From contig NZ_LFXJ01000010.1 in the NCBI RefSeq assembly GCF_001183605.1, positions 947,312 to 1,011,311 of the forward strand: a stretch of DNA of 64,000 nucleotides, in the 5' to 3' direction. The position numbers and the translations under genes are program-made. Below the pieces are notes generated by a model. It had not been told where the DNA came from. It saw nothing but the letters and a program-made list of their open reading frames with translations, and made no database searches. This DNA comes from Lysinibacillus xylanilyticus (GTDB lineage: Bacteria > Bacillota > Bacilli > Bacillales_A > Planococcaceae). Position 1 is the first letter of the stretch; each line of letters starts with the position of its first letter. This document shows positions 16,216-24,961 of this stretch, piece after piece.

Positions 16216-17325
16216 ATGATAATAGATGAAAAGTATATGCAGTTAGCACTTGATTTAGCCGCTAGTGCAAAAGGAAATACGAATCCTAATCCACTAGTAG
16301 GGGCTGTAATCGTCAAAGACGGTGTCATTGTTGGAACAGGTTTACACAGAAAAGCAGGTGAACCACATGCGGAGGTGCATGCATTCCGTATGGCTGGAGA
16401 ACATGCTAAAGGTGCGACACTTTATGTAACTCTTGAGCCGTGTTCACATTATGGAAAAACACCTCCTTGTGCAAATTTAGTGAAGGAATCAGCAGTTAGT
16501 CGTGTAGTTGTAGCTATGCAAGATCCAAATCCTGCTGTTGCTGGACGTGGTATTCAACTGTTACGAGATGCGGGCATTGAGGTAGAGGTAGGTATTTTAG
16601 AAGCTCAAGCTCGCCGTTTAAATGAACGTTTTATTCACAATATGCTAACAAAACGACCATTTATTATTTCAAAATACGCTATGACATTAGATGGGAAAAT
16701 AGCTGCCCATACAGGACATTCCAAGTGGGTAACTGGCGAGGCAGCGCGTGAGGATGTTCACCGTATTCGTCATGAGGTGGATGGTATTTTAGTTGGTGTT
16801 GGTACTGTTTTAGCTGACAATCCATCCTTAACGACAAGATTAAAAGAAGGTTACGGAAAAAATCCAGTGCGCATCATTATGGATAGCTCCCTTCGTACAC
16901 CTGCTCATGCCGATGTTCTGAATGTAGAAGAAGCGAAAACAATTATTGTATGTAGTGAGAATGCCAGCCAAGAAAAAATAACAGCATTTGAGGAAAAAGG
17001 CGTGACAGTATTGCCAGTTCGACATGAATCTGAGGGGCTTGTTGTTGATGATATGCTTGAAAAACTATATCAATATGGCATTACGGATATTTTAGTAGAG
17101 GGTGGAAGTACGATCAACTCTTCATTTTTACAGCAAGGTGCTATTAACAAATATGTGATATACATAGCGCCAAAAATTCTCGGTGGTCGTTTGTCATTGA
17201 CACCTATTGCTGGTCACAATCCATCTACTATGGATGAAGCATGGGATGTAGAATTTGCTTCGTTTGAGCAAGTAGGGCAAGATTTACGTATTATTGCTTA
17301 TCCAAAGATAGGTGAAGAAAAGTGA
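16216..17325 (+). CDS. ribD: RibD-type pyrimidine deaminase/reductase
   Basis: 369 residues with both expected domains. The N-terminal deaminase carries H51-A-E53, C76 and C85 (zinc and catalytic residues); the C-terminal ~220 residues form the NADPH-dependent reductase (K-Y-A-M-T-L-D-G-K-I-A near 155; V-E-G-G-S-T-I-N-S near 293). It converts the GTP cyclohydrolase II product to 5-amino-6-ribitylamino-uracil phosphate. Frame extends upstream into ribA, but ggagga then the ATG at 16216, 14 bases after the ribA stop, is the proper start. Confidence 0.92.
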   Translation: MIIDEKYMQLALDLAASAKGNTNPNPLVGAVIVKDGVIVGTGLHRKAGEPHAEVHAFRMAGEHAKGATLYVTLEPCSHYGKTPPCANLVKESAVSRVVVAMQDPNPAVAGRGIQLLRDAGIEVEVGILEAQARRLNERFIHNMLTKRPFIISKYAMTLDGKIAAHTGHSKWVTGEAAREDVHRIRHEVDGILVGVGTVLADNPSLTTRLKEGYGKNPVRIIMDSSLRTPAHADVLNVEEAKTIIVCSENASQEKITAFEEKGVTVLPVRHESEGLVVDDMLEKLYQYGITDILVEGGSTINSSFLQQGAINKYVIYIAPKILGGRLSLTPIAGHNPSTMDEAWDVEFASFEQVGQDLRIIAYPKIGEEK

Positions 17326-18407
17326 AATATCAAGCAGATGTTTGTATCGTAGGGGCTGGGCCAGGTGGAGCACTTCTTTCGCACTTACTAGCGAAAAAAG
17401 GTCTTTCCGTGATTCTACTGGAACAAAACGCAGCACTTGGGCAGGCATTTCGCGGTGAGCATTTAAACGAAGAGGGTGAGGCAGTTTTAAAAAGTCACCA
17501 GCTTTTTGAAGTAGTTGAAACGCTCGGTATATTACGTATGGGGAAGCTTGAATATTACGCAGACGGTAGAGCAATAAAAACTATTCTTCCTGAAGATGCT
17601 GTAGGGCATTTGGGAATTCATGTTCCTCAAGCAAATCTATTAAAGGGAATTTTACAAGAAACGCAGAATTTTCCGCACTTTTCTTGTTTCCTAAATACGA
17701 AGGTGACGCAGCTCATAGTTGATTCTTTGGGCAGATATACAGGTGTTATTGCATCAAGAGATGGGAAAACCATTGAAATTAGTAGTCAGTTAATTATCGG
17801 TGCTGACGGTCGTTACTCTACTATTCGTAAGAAAGCACACATTGAAATTCAAAAGCATAAACATGGCTTTGATTTATTGTGGGCAAAAATTCCTGCCCCT
17901 CTGGGATGGGAGCCATCGATTAAAATGGCATTAATAGGTGATAAACAGCTATCCTTATTTACACAGGTAGGTGGGTTCATTCAAATCGGCTGGAATATTG
18001 AACAAGGCAGTTTTCCTCAGCTCAGAAAAAAAGCATTTACACCATTTATCCAACAGCTTTCAGATCAATTTCCGGAACTGTCAGATACTGCAAACGAACA
18101 TATCAGATCTTGGCAAGATTTTGTTGTGCTTGATGTATTCAGTAGTCATTGTGATTGCTGGGGGACAAAGGGGCTTGTGCTGTTAGGGGATGCTGTTCAC
18201 ACGATGACACCTACTGGGGCATTTGGGCTAAACAGTGCACTTAAGGATGCAGAATGTCTTGCGTCACTATTAAATAAAGATACGCTTGTTCATTTTAACG
18301 TAGAAGATTTTCAACAAATGCGCGAGCAAGCCATTGAAGAAGTATTAGCGAAACAAATTGAAAAAGAGCAAACATTTGCGGCTAACTTCATCAACAAGGC
18401 TTCTTGA
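17322..18407 (+). CDS. FAD-dependent monooxygenase (PHBH/UbiH fold)
   Basis: 361 residues. The dinucleotide fold G-A-G-P-G-G is at 11-16, the second FAD motif (G-A-D-G-R-Y-S-T-I-R) near 162, and the third G-D-A-V-H-T-M-T-P-T-G-A-F-G near 290. These place it in the group A flavin monooxygenases that hydroxylate aromatic or conjugated substrates using NAD(P)H and oxygen. Its GTG start overlaps the ribD stop as GTGA, so it is translationally coupled to ribD; the substrate may therefore be a pteridine- or uracil-type compound made by the two preceding enzymes. That is inference. Confidence 0.85.
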   Translation: MKYQADVCIVGAGPGGALLSHLLAKKGLSVILLEQNAALGQAFRGEHLNEEGEAVLKSHQLFEVVETLGILRMGKLEYYADGRAIKTILPEDAVGHLGIHVPQANLLKGILQETQNFPHFSCFLNTKVTQLIVDSLGRYTGVIASRDGKTIEISSQLIIGADGRYSTIRKKAHIEIQKHKHGFDLLWAKIPAPLGWEPSIKMALIGDKQLSLFTQVGGFIQIGWNIEQGSFPQLRKKAFTPFIQQLSDQFPELSDTANEHIRSWQDFVVLDVFSSHCDCWGTKGLVLLGDAVHTMTPTGAFGLNSALKDAECLASLLNKDTLVHFNVEDFQQMREQAIEEVLAKQIEKEQTFAANFINKAS

Positions 18408-18423
18408 AGGGAAGAAAAACAAC

Positions 18424-18987
18424 ATGAAATTTGGCTTTGATATAGATGACACACTCATAGATTTACGAGCACACGCCTTTGCGCTCTATAATAAAAAACT
18501 TGGCAAAAATGTTGAGCTAGAAGTATTTCATGCTTTGCAAAGAGTTGAAATTCACGAACCTTTTGGATTAACAGATGCAGAAGGAGCGGCGATGTGGAAT
18601 AGTTCATTAGAGGAAATTTATTTTACGGATTGTCCTTCTTTTGAGAGAGCTTTAGAGACGCTTCAAGATTTGGCACAGCAGGGACATGACATTTATTATA
18701 TTACTTCACGTCCTAAACAATATTGTGAGCAAACACAAGCATGGATGAAAGCACAAGGATTTCCAATCACTGAAGGTCACTTTTTCTGCGGAATGCAGGA
18801 TACAGAGAAAGTGGCGATCATCAAAGAACTAGCTTTAGATGTTTATGTAGATGATAAACCAGCAGTTTTAGAAACACTACAAGATGTGAATACAAAAGTG
18901 ATTTTAAAAAATCAATCCTATAACAAGCATGTTGAGCTGCCACGCTTAAATCATTGGCAAGACTTCTTAGGATTAGTAATTAATTAA
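18424..18987 (+). CDS. 5'(3')-nucleotidase-like HAD phosphatase
   Basis: 187 residues. Motif I is F-D-I-D-D-T-L (D6 and D8), motif II I-T-S-R near 100, and motif IV D-V-Y-V-D-D-K near 142, as in the NT5C/YqfW family of 5' nucleotidases. It sits 16 bases after the monooxygenase. Removal of the phosphate from 5-amino-6-ribitylamino-uracil phosphate is a step that HAD enzymes perform in riboflavin synthesis, so this gene may supply it; the specific role is inferred from the operon. Confidence 0.8.
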   Translation: MKFGFDIDDTLIDLRAHAFALYNKKLGKNVELEVFHALQRVEIHEPFGLTDAEGAAMWNSSLEEIYFTDCPSFERALETLQDLAQQGHDIYYITSRPKQYCEQTQAWMKAQGFPITEGHFFCGMQDTEKVAIIKELALDVYVDDKPAVLETLQDVNTKVILKNQSYNKHVELPRLNHWQDFLGLVIN

Positions 18988-18992
18988 CTTTT

Positions 18993-19134
18993 CACTATAA
19001 CATGTAGTTGATTTCCGTTCCGACTGGGCGCTTTGTTGTTGCTGTCGCTACGCTTTCGCACAGAGCTTCCTGGGGGCGTCCAGCCTTCACTCCAATCAAC
19101 TAATATCAGGGTGTATTTTTAACAAATGTCATCC
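18993..19134 (-). repeat. MITE-like repeat copy 2 (short)
   Basis: Both ends are present in inverted orientation (ataacatgtagttgatttcc ... cactccaatcaac, outer flank aaatgtcatcc), but the middle is reduced to one module and the gcttcctgggggcgtcc block. Confidence 0.8.
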
Positions 19135-19166
19135 ACAACTTTTGATGATAGCTAAATAATTAAAGC

Positions 19167-19216
19167 AATAAACCCGAATAGAAAGCACTTAAAAAGTGAA
19201 TCTATTCGGGTTTATT
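19167..19216 (-). terminator. Bidirectional terminator between the rib-like operon and iclR gene
   Basis: 16-bp perfect stem (aataaacccgaataga / tctattcgggtttatt) enclosing a second small hairpin, with T's downstream on plus. Confidence 0.88.
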
Positions 19217-19223
19217 CTTTTTA

Positions 19224-19991
19224 TCAATACAATTGTTTTTCGATTTCTAATGCAACGCTTTGAATAGTTTCAATTAATAAATTTTCATTGTAGTCACTGT
19301 AGCGTACTTCTGGTATAACCAGCGTCACTGAAGCGATGATTTGTTGAGATGCATTTAAAATCGGTGCGGATACAGAGCAAGCTCCACGCACACGTTCGCT
19401 ATTACTTTTCGCAAACCGTTGAATATGGATATCCTTTAATTCTGTTAACAGCTGTTCTTTTGAAAGTATTGTCTTATCAGTGATACGTTTAAGACTTATA
19501 TTCTCTACATATTCTTCAACATTTGGCATAAATGCGAGCAATATTTTAGATGATGCACCTGCATAAAGGGGAGAGGTGTCACCTACAAACATTTTCGTTG
19601 AAAGTGGATATGTTGAATCGTAGTTTAAAATACATCGTCTCTCCAATCCATCAATAATATTCATGGAAACACTTTCGCCGATTTCTTCGTTTAACTTTTT
19701 TAAAATAGGCTCTGCGACAATAATAAGACTTGATTCTTCTTTTACTAAATTGCCTAGATACAGAAGTGAATGACCTAGTTGATAGCGTTTTGTACGTTCA
19801 TCTTTGTGTAGAAATCCTTCGTACACAAAGGTAGAAACGAAGCGCTGTAAACTGGATATGCTAATCCCTGTTTTTTTACTTAACTCAGTTAGGGAAAGGC
19901 TAGGTTCATCTTTTGAGAAAGCTTTTAACACTTTAATAGCTTTGTGCAGCGATGACATTGTATAGTTTTTTTCGAAAATTTCCTGATTCAT
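19224..19991 (-). CDS. IclR-family transcriptional regulator
   Basis: 255 residues: winged helix at ~12-75 (L-S-L-T-E-L-S-K-K-T-G-I-S-I-S-S-L-Q-R) and an IclR effector-binding domain at ~85-250 (G-A-S-S-K-I-L-L-A near 145; R-G-A-C-S-V-S-A-P-I near 203). IclR proteins respond to small carboxylates or aromatic acids and control catabolic operons. It lies downstream of, and on the same strand as, the CoA-transferase/acyl-CoA dehydrogenase operon, separated by a repeat, and is its likely regulator by position. Start by gtgacgggATG. Confidence 0.9.
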   Translation of the reverse strand: MNQEIFEKNYTMSSLHKAIKVLKAFSKDEPSLSLTELSKKTGISISSLQRFVSTFVYEGFLHKDERTKRYQLGHSLLYLGNLVKEESSLIIVAEPILKKLNEEIGESVSMNIIDGLERRCILNYDSTYPLSTKMFVGDTSPLYAGASSKILLAFMPNVEEYVENISLKRITDKTILSKEQLLTELKDIHIQRFAKSNSERVRGACSVSAPILNASQQIIASVTLVIPEVRYSDYNENLLIETIQSVALEIEKQLY

Positions 19992-20011
19992 CCCGTCACC
20001 TACGTAATAAA

Positions 20012-20060
20012 ATTCTCTTCGACATCCGCCGGAGGATCTATCTTCAGATATACATGCCGT
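20012..20060. repeat. Fragment of type II repeat
   Basis: The cgacatccgccggagg block is the reverse of cctccggcggatgtc in the type II repeat at 55020-55230. Little else is preserved. Confidence 0.4.
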
Positions 20061-20110
20061 TATGCTTTTGCCAATAAAAGCATTTATAAAATGAAGATAA
20101 ACTGGCTAAT

Positions 20111-20443
20111 CACCATAACGTGGGGTTGATTTCCGTTCCGACTGGGCGCTTTGTTGCTGACGCTTCGCTTTCGCACAGATAAACATTTGCCGCTGACGGT
20201 TCGCTTTCGCGCAGAGCAGAGCTTCCTGGGGGCGTCCGATGAGCCGCTTGGGCCAACAGATGTTTTTTGCGCGAAAGCGTAGTGCTAACGCAGCGTCAGC
20301 AGCAGGATGTTGGTCACGAAGGCGTTATCACAGGACGTGATGCTTTTAGCCTTCGTTCCTCTAAATCGCTAATCCCCAAGGAGTCGCCCAGTCTCCACTC
20401 CAATCAACTTATCCACATGACATATTTTTAATAAAATGTCATG
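20111..20443 (-). repeat. MITE-like repeat copy 3 (near full length)
   Basis: Inverted orientation. It runs from caccataacgtg and gttgatttccgttccg through two modules, the gcttcctgggggcgtccgat block, the cgaaggcg...gccttcg hairpin around tcacaggacgtga, and ends with ccactccaatcaac and the aaaatgtcatg flank. It accounts for most of the 19992-20495 gap. Confidence 0.88.
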
Positions 20444-20495
20444 CCAAACTATCAGTGATGAACCATTAAAGTACTACTATTATTATAGCGTAATT

Positions 20496-21638
20496 TTATT
20501 TTTGTAGAGAGGACTTTTGGAATTCATTTGTATGTTCTCCAAGTATCGGAGGTGCTGATTTATATTGAATATCTAAATCAGAGAACTTTAATGGGCTTTT
20601 GATGAATCTGACTGTACCAAATTGTTCGTGTTCTATCTCACCAATCATGTCGCGTGCCATAAATTGTGGTTGTTCTAGTGCTTCAGCGATCGTGTTCACA
20701 CGTCCACCTGGAATTTTGTATTGTTGCAATAAGGTAATCCATTCATCCCGTGTTTTTGTCATTGTAATGTCAGTAATCATCCGTACTAGCTCCACTTCAT
20801 GTTGCTTGCGCATCGTATTTGTTATAAAGCGAGGATCATTGGCCCATTCCTCACGTTTCAACATCGTGCAAAACTTTTTAAATTGTCCATCTGTACCAAC
20901 GCAAATCATTAAGGGGCCATCCTCACAGTTAAATACTTGATATGGCGCAACATTATTATGACGATTACCTAGACGTTCTGAGATAAAGCCTGTATTTAAA
21001 TAAGCACTTGCTACATTTGCTAAGCTACTCATCTGAACGTCTAATAAAGCTAAATCAATAAATTGCCCTGTATTTGTTTGATCGCGCATTCGTAAAGCGG
21101 CTAAAATACTAATGACGACATAATTTGAGGTTAAAATATCTGCAATAGGGACACCAACTTTTGTCGCTTCTCCTTCAGTTGAGCCAGTGACATGCATTAA
21201 ACCACTCATCGCTTGAATAACTGGATCGAAGCCTGGTTCGTGCGCAAGAGGACCAGTTTGACCGAATCCTGTAACTGCACAATATATGATTCTAGAATTC
21301 ACTTTACTTAATTCCTCATAGCTGAGCCCCATTCTCTCCATGTCTCCCGTTTTAAAATTTTCGAGGACGACATCAGCATCTTGGACAAGTTCTTTAAATT
21401 TTTCTCTGCCATCTATTGTCTTTAAATCTAATGTGATCGATTTTTTATTGCGATTGGCACATAAATAATACGTACTTTGACCATTCACAAATGGCCCCCA
21501 ATCACGCATACTATCAGAGCCATCTGGATGTTCTATGCGAATTACTTCTGCTCCTAAATCGGCCAACATCATGGAGCCAGCAGGAGCAGCATAAACGCGA
21601 GATAAATCTAATACTCGAATATTTTCAAGAGGTTGCAT
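20496..21638 (-). CDS. CaiB/BaiF type III CoA-transferase
   Basis: 380 residues, full length for family III. It opens with L-E-N-I-R-V-L-D-L-S-R-V and contains G-A-E-V-I-R-I-E, R-N-K-K-S-I-T-L-D near 65, and G-F-D-P-V-I-Q-A-M-S-G near 140 with the conserved aspartate that forms the acyl intermediate. It moves CoA between a carboxylic acid and an acyl-CoA donor, so it likely activates the acid degraded by this operon. Start at the ATG at 21638 behind taggagg; the longer frame to 21662 has no ribosome site. Last gene of the four-gene acyl-CoA operon. Confidence 0.9.
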   Translation of the reverse strand: MQPLENIRVLDLSRVYAAPAGSMMLADLGAEVIRIEHPDGSDSMRDWGPFVNGQSTYYLCANRNKKSITLDLKTIDGREKFKELVQDADVVLENFKTGDMERMGLSYEELSKVNSRIIYCAVTGFGQTGPLAHEPGFDPVIQAMSGLMHVTGSTEGEATKVGVPIADILTSNYVVISILAALRMRDQTNTGQFIDLALLDVQMSSLANVASAYLNTGFISERLGNRHNNVAPYQVFNCEDGPLMICVGTDGQFKKFCTMLKREEWANDPRFITNTMRKQHEVELVRMITDITMTKTRDEWITLLQQYKIPGGRVNTIAEALEQPQFMARDMIGEIEHEQFGTVRFIKSPLKFSDLDIQYKSAPPILGEHTNEFQKSSLQK

Positions 21639-21658
21639 TGTTCGTCCTCCTAAACATG

Positions 21659-22465
21659 TCATTTATAAACAGGTTTTCGTTTTTCTACTACTGCGTTTAC
21701 ACCCTCTTTAAAATCATCTAGCTCTGTTACAATGGCCATTTGTGACGAAATATAATCAAGGGCAGTACGTAAATCCATTCGTTGACTTTGATAAACAGCA
21801 CGCTTTATGAATTGCAATGTCGTAGTCGGACGACTTGCTAATTCCTTTGCATAATTCAATGTGTATTCTTCAAGCTCATGGTCTTCTACAACAAATGTCA
21901 CAACACCTTTGTTTTTTGCTTCTTCAGCAGTTAATACACGAGCTGTCCAGAACATGTCCAATGCTTGATCGATACCGATTAATTTTGGTAAATAATAAGC
22001 GCCACCGTCGCCCGGCACGATCGCAACATTAATATAGCTTTCTGAAATCTTCGTAGATTTTGCAGCAATCCGTATATCGCACATTAAGGCCATATCAAGT
22101 CCTGCGCCCATTGCAAACCCATGCACCTGTGCAATAACGGGCTTATCAATCTCTTCAAGGAGAAGGGGAATACGCTGAATCTTTTTCCAAAGAGAATTTT
22201 TTCGTGCTAAACCTGTAGAAGAGATATCGTCCTCGCTTTGGAAAAATCCTTCACCAGCTTGCATCGCCTTGATATCCCCGCCAGCGCAAAATGATTTTCC
22301 ATTACCTTTTACGATGACAACACGAATATCCTCTGAATCACGAACAGTTTCAAGGGCTTCAATCCATTTAGCGATCATCTCTTCACTAAAAGCATTGTAC
22401 GCATTAGGTCTATTTAATGTAATTGTGGCAACATGGTCTTGCACTTCAAAAAGTAAATCAGTCAT
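21659..22465 (-). CDS. Enoyl-CoA hydratase/isomerase family protein
   Basis: 268 residues of the crotonase fold. Oxyanion-hole segments S-F-C-A-G-G-D-I-K-A (near 60) and H-G-F-A-M-G-A-G-L-D-M-A-L-M (near 117) are present, followed by V-P-G-D-G-G-A-Y-Y-L-P near 150, where an Asp stands at the position often used for substrate specificity. It should hydrate or isomerise the enoyl-CoA made by the adjacent dehydrogenases. aaggagt precedes the ATG at 22465; the GTG upstream overlaps that site. Twenty bases separate it from the CoA-transferase gene. Confidence 0.9.
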   Translation of the reverse strand: MTDLLFEVQDHVATITLNRPNAYNAFSEEMIAKWIEALETVRDSEDIRVVIVKGNGKSFCAGGDIKAMQAGEGFFQSEDDISSTGLARKNSLWKKIQRIPLLLEEIDKPVIAQVHGFAMGAGLDMALMCDIRIAAKSTKISESYINVAIVPGDGGAYYLPKLIGIDQALDMFWTARVLTAEEAKNKGVVTFVVEDHELEEYTLNYAKELASRPTTTLQFIKRAVYQSQRMDLRTALDYISSQMAIVTELDDFKEGVNAVVEKRKPVYK

Positions 22466-22514
22466 TGATAACACTCCTTATCATTTCATTAGTGGTTTGT
22501 CACAAATTAATTAA

Positions 22515-23591
22515 TTATCCTTCCACTTTGAGAAGTGGAGAGCTAGAGCTAAGTGAAGTTAAATATTCCCATAGACTATCTCCGCTATTTTCTAATAGTT
22601 GAGTTGCGACCAAATTAGTCCAATAAGAGGTGCTGGCACCTTCATCGCGCCACGACCAAAGTCTACGTGTAAATTGATGCAAACTATGCTCGTATGTTGT
22701 ACCAATTGCAGCGTGTACTTGATGTGCAATTGTTGTCACTGCTTGAATAATTTCCTCGAAGCGAATGCAGGCGTATGCAACTTCACTATTTTGATTGTTC
22801 ATCTGAAGGACTTCGGTTACATTATTAAATGCTGCAAGAGCGATCGCTGTTTCGCCTGCTAAATGTACAATATGCTGCTGGACGAGCTGGAAGCGATGAA
22901 TCGGTCGCCCGAATTGCTCACGTTCTTTCGTATATTGAACAGTTAAATCATTTATTTTATCGACTGCACCAGTCATCAGTGCTAATTGAAAGGCAGAATT
23001 GAGTGTTGTTATAGCATGTATCTCGTCAGGAGATAAGGTAGCAGATACTTGTGAAACTGTAGCATCACGGAATATCACGGTATCACGTGGCTCGCCTGCT
23101 AAATTAGTACCTAGCTTCATTTCAGCGTGGCTTAAATCTATTTCTACAAGATGAGTACCCTCCGTGCTATAGGCAAGTGTCACTAGGTGTTTTGTATGAC
23201 GTGCCCAAGGAATTTGAATCGCTTCTCCAGTTAATTTGCCATTCACTAACGCAAAGGCTTTGTTAGAGCAGAGCATATACGTCGCCAAATCCTCAATTAT
23301 TTGTAAACTAGTAAACTCTAATAAATAATTTGCAAATGTTGTTTCTGCAAATGGAATCGGTGCAGCGTATTTCCCAGTTAAACGAACAATATTCAATAAA
23401 TCCTCTATGTCGCCACCTGCACCGCCATTTTCTTCAGAAATGGCTACAGCTGTCATACCGCTTTCTTTAAACAGATCCCATAGTTCTGGTGCCCAATGAC
23501 CTTGTTCCACTGTATCGACTAACTCTTTATCGACTTTTTCTTTTAACATGCGCTCTACAACATCAACGATCATATCTTTCATTTCACTCAT
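22515..23591 (-). CDS. Acyl-CoA dehydrogenase-like subunit (beta-type)
   Basis: 358 residues of the acyl-CoA dehydrogenase fold: W-A-P-E-L-W-D-L-F-K-E-S-G near 30, T-K-E-R-E-Q-F-G-R-P-I near 235, and H-A-A-I-G-T-T-Y-E-H-S-L-H near 310. The middle FAD-binding part is divergent and the usual G-G-T-S-E C-terminal block is missing. This pattern matches the partner subunit in heteromeric alpha2beta2 dehydrogenases known from steroid side-chain degradation. The start overlaps the end of the upstream dehydrogenase gene by four bases. Confidence 0.87.
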   Translation of the reverse strand: MSEMKDMIVDVVERMLKEKVDKELVDTVEQGHWAPELWDLFKESGMTAVAISEENGGAGGDIEDLLNIVRLTGKYAAPIPFAETTFANYLLEFTSLQIIEDLATYMLCSNKAFALVNGKLTGEAIQIPWARHTKHLVTLAYSTEGTHLVEIDLSHAEMKLGTNLAGEPRDTVIFRDATVSQVSATLSPDEIHAITTLNSAFQLALMTGAVDKINDLTVQYTKEREQFGRPIHRFQLVQQHIVHLAGETAIALAAFNNVTEVLQMNNQNSEVAYACIRFEEIIQAVTTIAHQVHAAIGTTYEHSLHQFTRRLWSWRDEGASTSYWTNLVATQLLENSGDSLWEYLTSLSSSSPLLKVEG

Positions 23592-24742
23592 TGAGCTACA
23601 ACCCCTTTCGCTACAACGCCATACAGTACTTCTGAAGTACCTCCTCGAATAGTGAAACCCGGTGCATGCAAAATGGATTCAGCCATAAAGCGATCGATTT
23701 TACGATGCGCATCAAGTGTTGGATAAGTCTGTACGATTAAGCGTGTGATTTCAGGAATACTTTGCTCAAATTTCGTACCGAGTGCCTTCACAAGCGCTGC
23801 AGGAATAGATACGTCTTCACCATTACCAGATTCTAAAAGCTGAGCTACTCCAATTGACAAATTACGTAGGCCCCAAAGACGAGCTACTATTTTTGACACT
23901 TGCTGTAAACCCTCTAAATTGTTTTGGCGTTTTAACTCTTGAATGAGCTCATCGATTAATGGGAATGTACTCATTATTCGCTCTGGACCACTACGCTCAA
24001 AGGCAAGCTCTGCTAATCCTTGAGCCCAACCATTACCGATTTCTCCAACAACCATATTGTCAGGTACAAAAACATTATCAAAGAACACTTCGTTGTAATG
24101 ATGCTCACCAGTTAAAAATTTGATCGGAACAACAGTTATACCTTCTGCATGTAAATCGACAATCAACTGACTGAGCCCTGCATGTTTACTTTTCCCATCA
24201 AAAGGACTTGTACGTACTAAAGTCACCATATAGTGGCAAAGATGTGCGTTACTCGTCCATATTTTTTGTCCGTTGACAATCCATCCTCCCTCTACTTTTT
24301 CAGCGCGTGTGCTAACCGAAGCTAAGTCAGAGCCACTATTTGGCTCACTTAAACCTATGCCGAAGTAGCATTCACCTTTCACAATTTTCGGTAAGAAATA
24401 TTCACGCTGTTCTTCCGTTCCATACCGTAAAAGAAGTGGTCCTGTTTGGCGATCAGCAAACCAATGTGCTGCAACTGGAGCTCCAACGGCTAAAAATTCC
24501 TCCGTTAAAATGTATCGATCAATGGTACTCCTCTCTTGACCGCCATATTTTTTAGGCCAAGTTAAGCCAATCCAACCTTTTTGACCAATTAATTTAGAGA
24601 ATTCAGGGTCATCTCCACTTAGCCAAGAGTCACATTTAGGCGTGAAAGTTCCTTTTGCTAATTCATCCTTTAGAAACGTTCGAACATCTAAGCGAAATTG
24701 CTCCTGCTCTTGTGTAAATTGCACAGTTGGTAAATGAAACAT
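23588..24742 (-). CDS. Acyl-CoA dehydrogenase (alpha-type)
   Basis: 384 residues, full length. F-G-I-G-L-S-E-P-N-S-G-S-D-L-A near 132 and W-I-V-N-G-Q-K-I-W-T-S near 155 are FAD- and substrate-binding signatures; the C-terminal R-G-G-T-S-E-V-L-Y-G-V-V contains the conserved flavin-contacting block. It oxidises an acyl-CoA to the enoyl-CoA in the cytoplasm. First gene of the operon, preceded by a clear promoter, and coupled by a 4-base overlap to the shorter dehydrogenase gene, suggesting a heteromeric enzyme. Confidence 0.92.
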   Translation of the reverse strand: MFHLPTVQFTQEQEQFRLDVRTFLKDELAKGTFTPKCDSWLSGDDPEFSKLIGQKGWIGLTWPKKYGGQERSTIDRYILTEEFLAVGAPVAAHWFADRQTGPLLLRYGTEEQREYFLPKIVKGECYFGIGLSEPNSGSDLASVSTRAEKVEGGWIVNGQKIWTSNAHLCHYMVTLVRTSPFDGKSKHAGLSQLIVDLHAEGITVVPIKFLTGEHHYNEVFFDNVFVPDNMVVGEIGNGWAQGLAELAFERSGPERIMSTFPLIDELIQELKRQNNLEGLQQVSKIVARLWGLRNLSIGVAQLLESGNGEDVSIPAALVKALGTKFEQSIPEITRLIVQTYPTLDAHRKIDRFMAESILHAPGFTIRGGTSEVLYGVVAKGVVAQ

Positions 24743-24795
24743 TTGATCACTCCTTATATTTTACCGTAATGTGGTAACTGTTATTGTATATGTGT

Positions 24796-24824
24796 ATTTT
24801 ATTATTGGTAATAACTGTAGTCAA
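24796..24824 (-). promoter_or_regulatory. Sigma-A promoter of the acyl-CoA operon
   Basis: On the minus strand: TTGACT (24819-24824), 17-base spacer, TAAAAT (24796-24801). Short inverted repeats around ggtaa / ttacc downstream of -10 could be operator sites. Confidence 0.72.
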
Positions 24825-24961
24825 TTACTTTTTGGAATTATTAGAATTTTTCGTCGGTGGAGTGATGAAGTAAGTATTGAAAATAAAAAATCAGTGGAAA
24901 AATGGAAAAATACAGAATAAACATGTTACTATGTAGAAAATTCTGTAATGGAGGTGTGGGC

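Noticed and set aside
15470..18987. Complete toxoflavin-type gene cluster
   Set aside because: Only the RibA- and RibD-like enzymes fit; the methyltransferase and other genes of that pathway are absent from the window.
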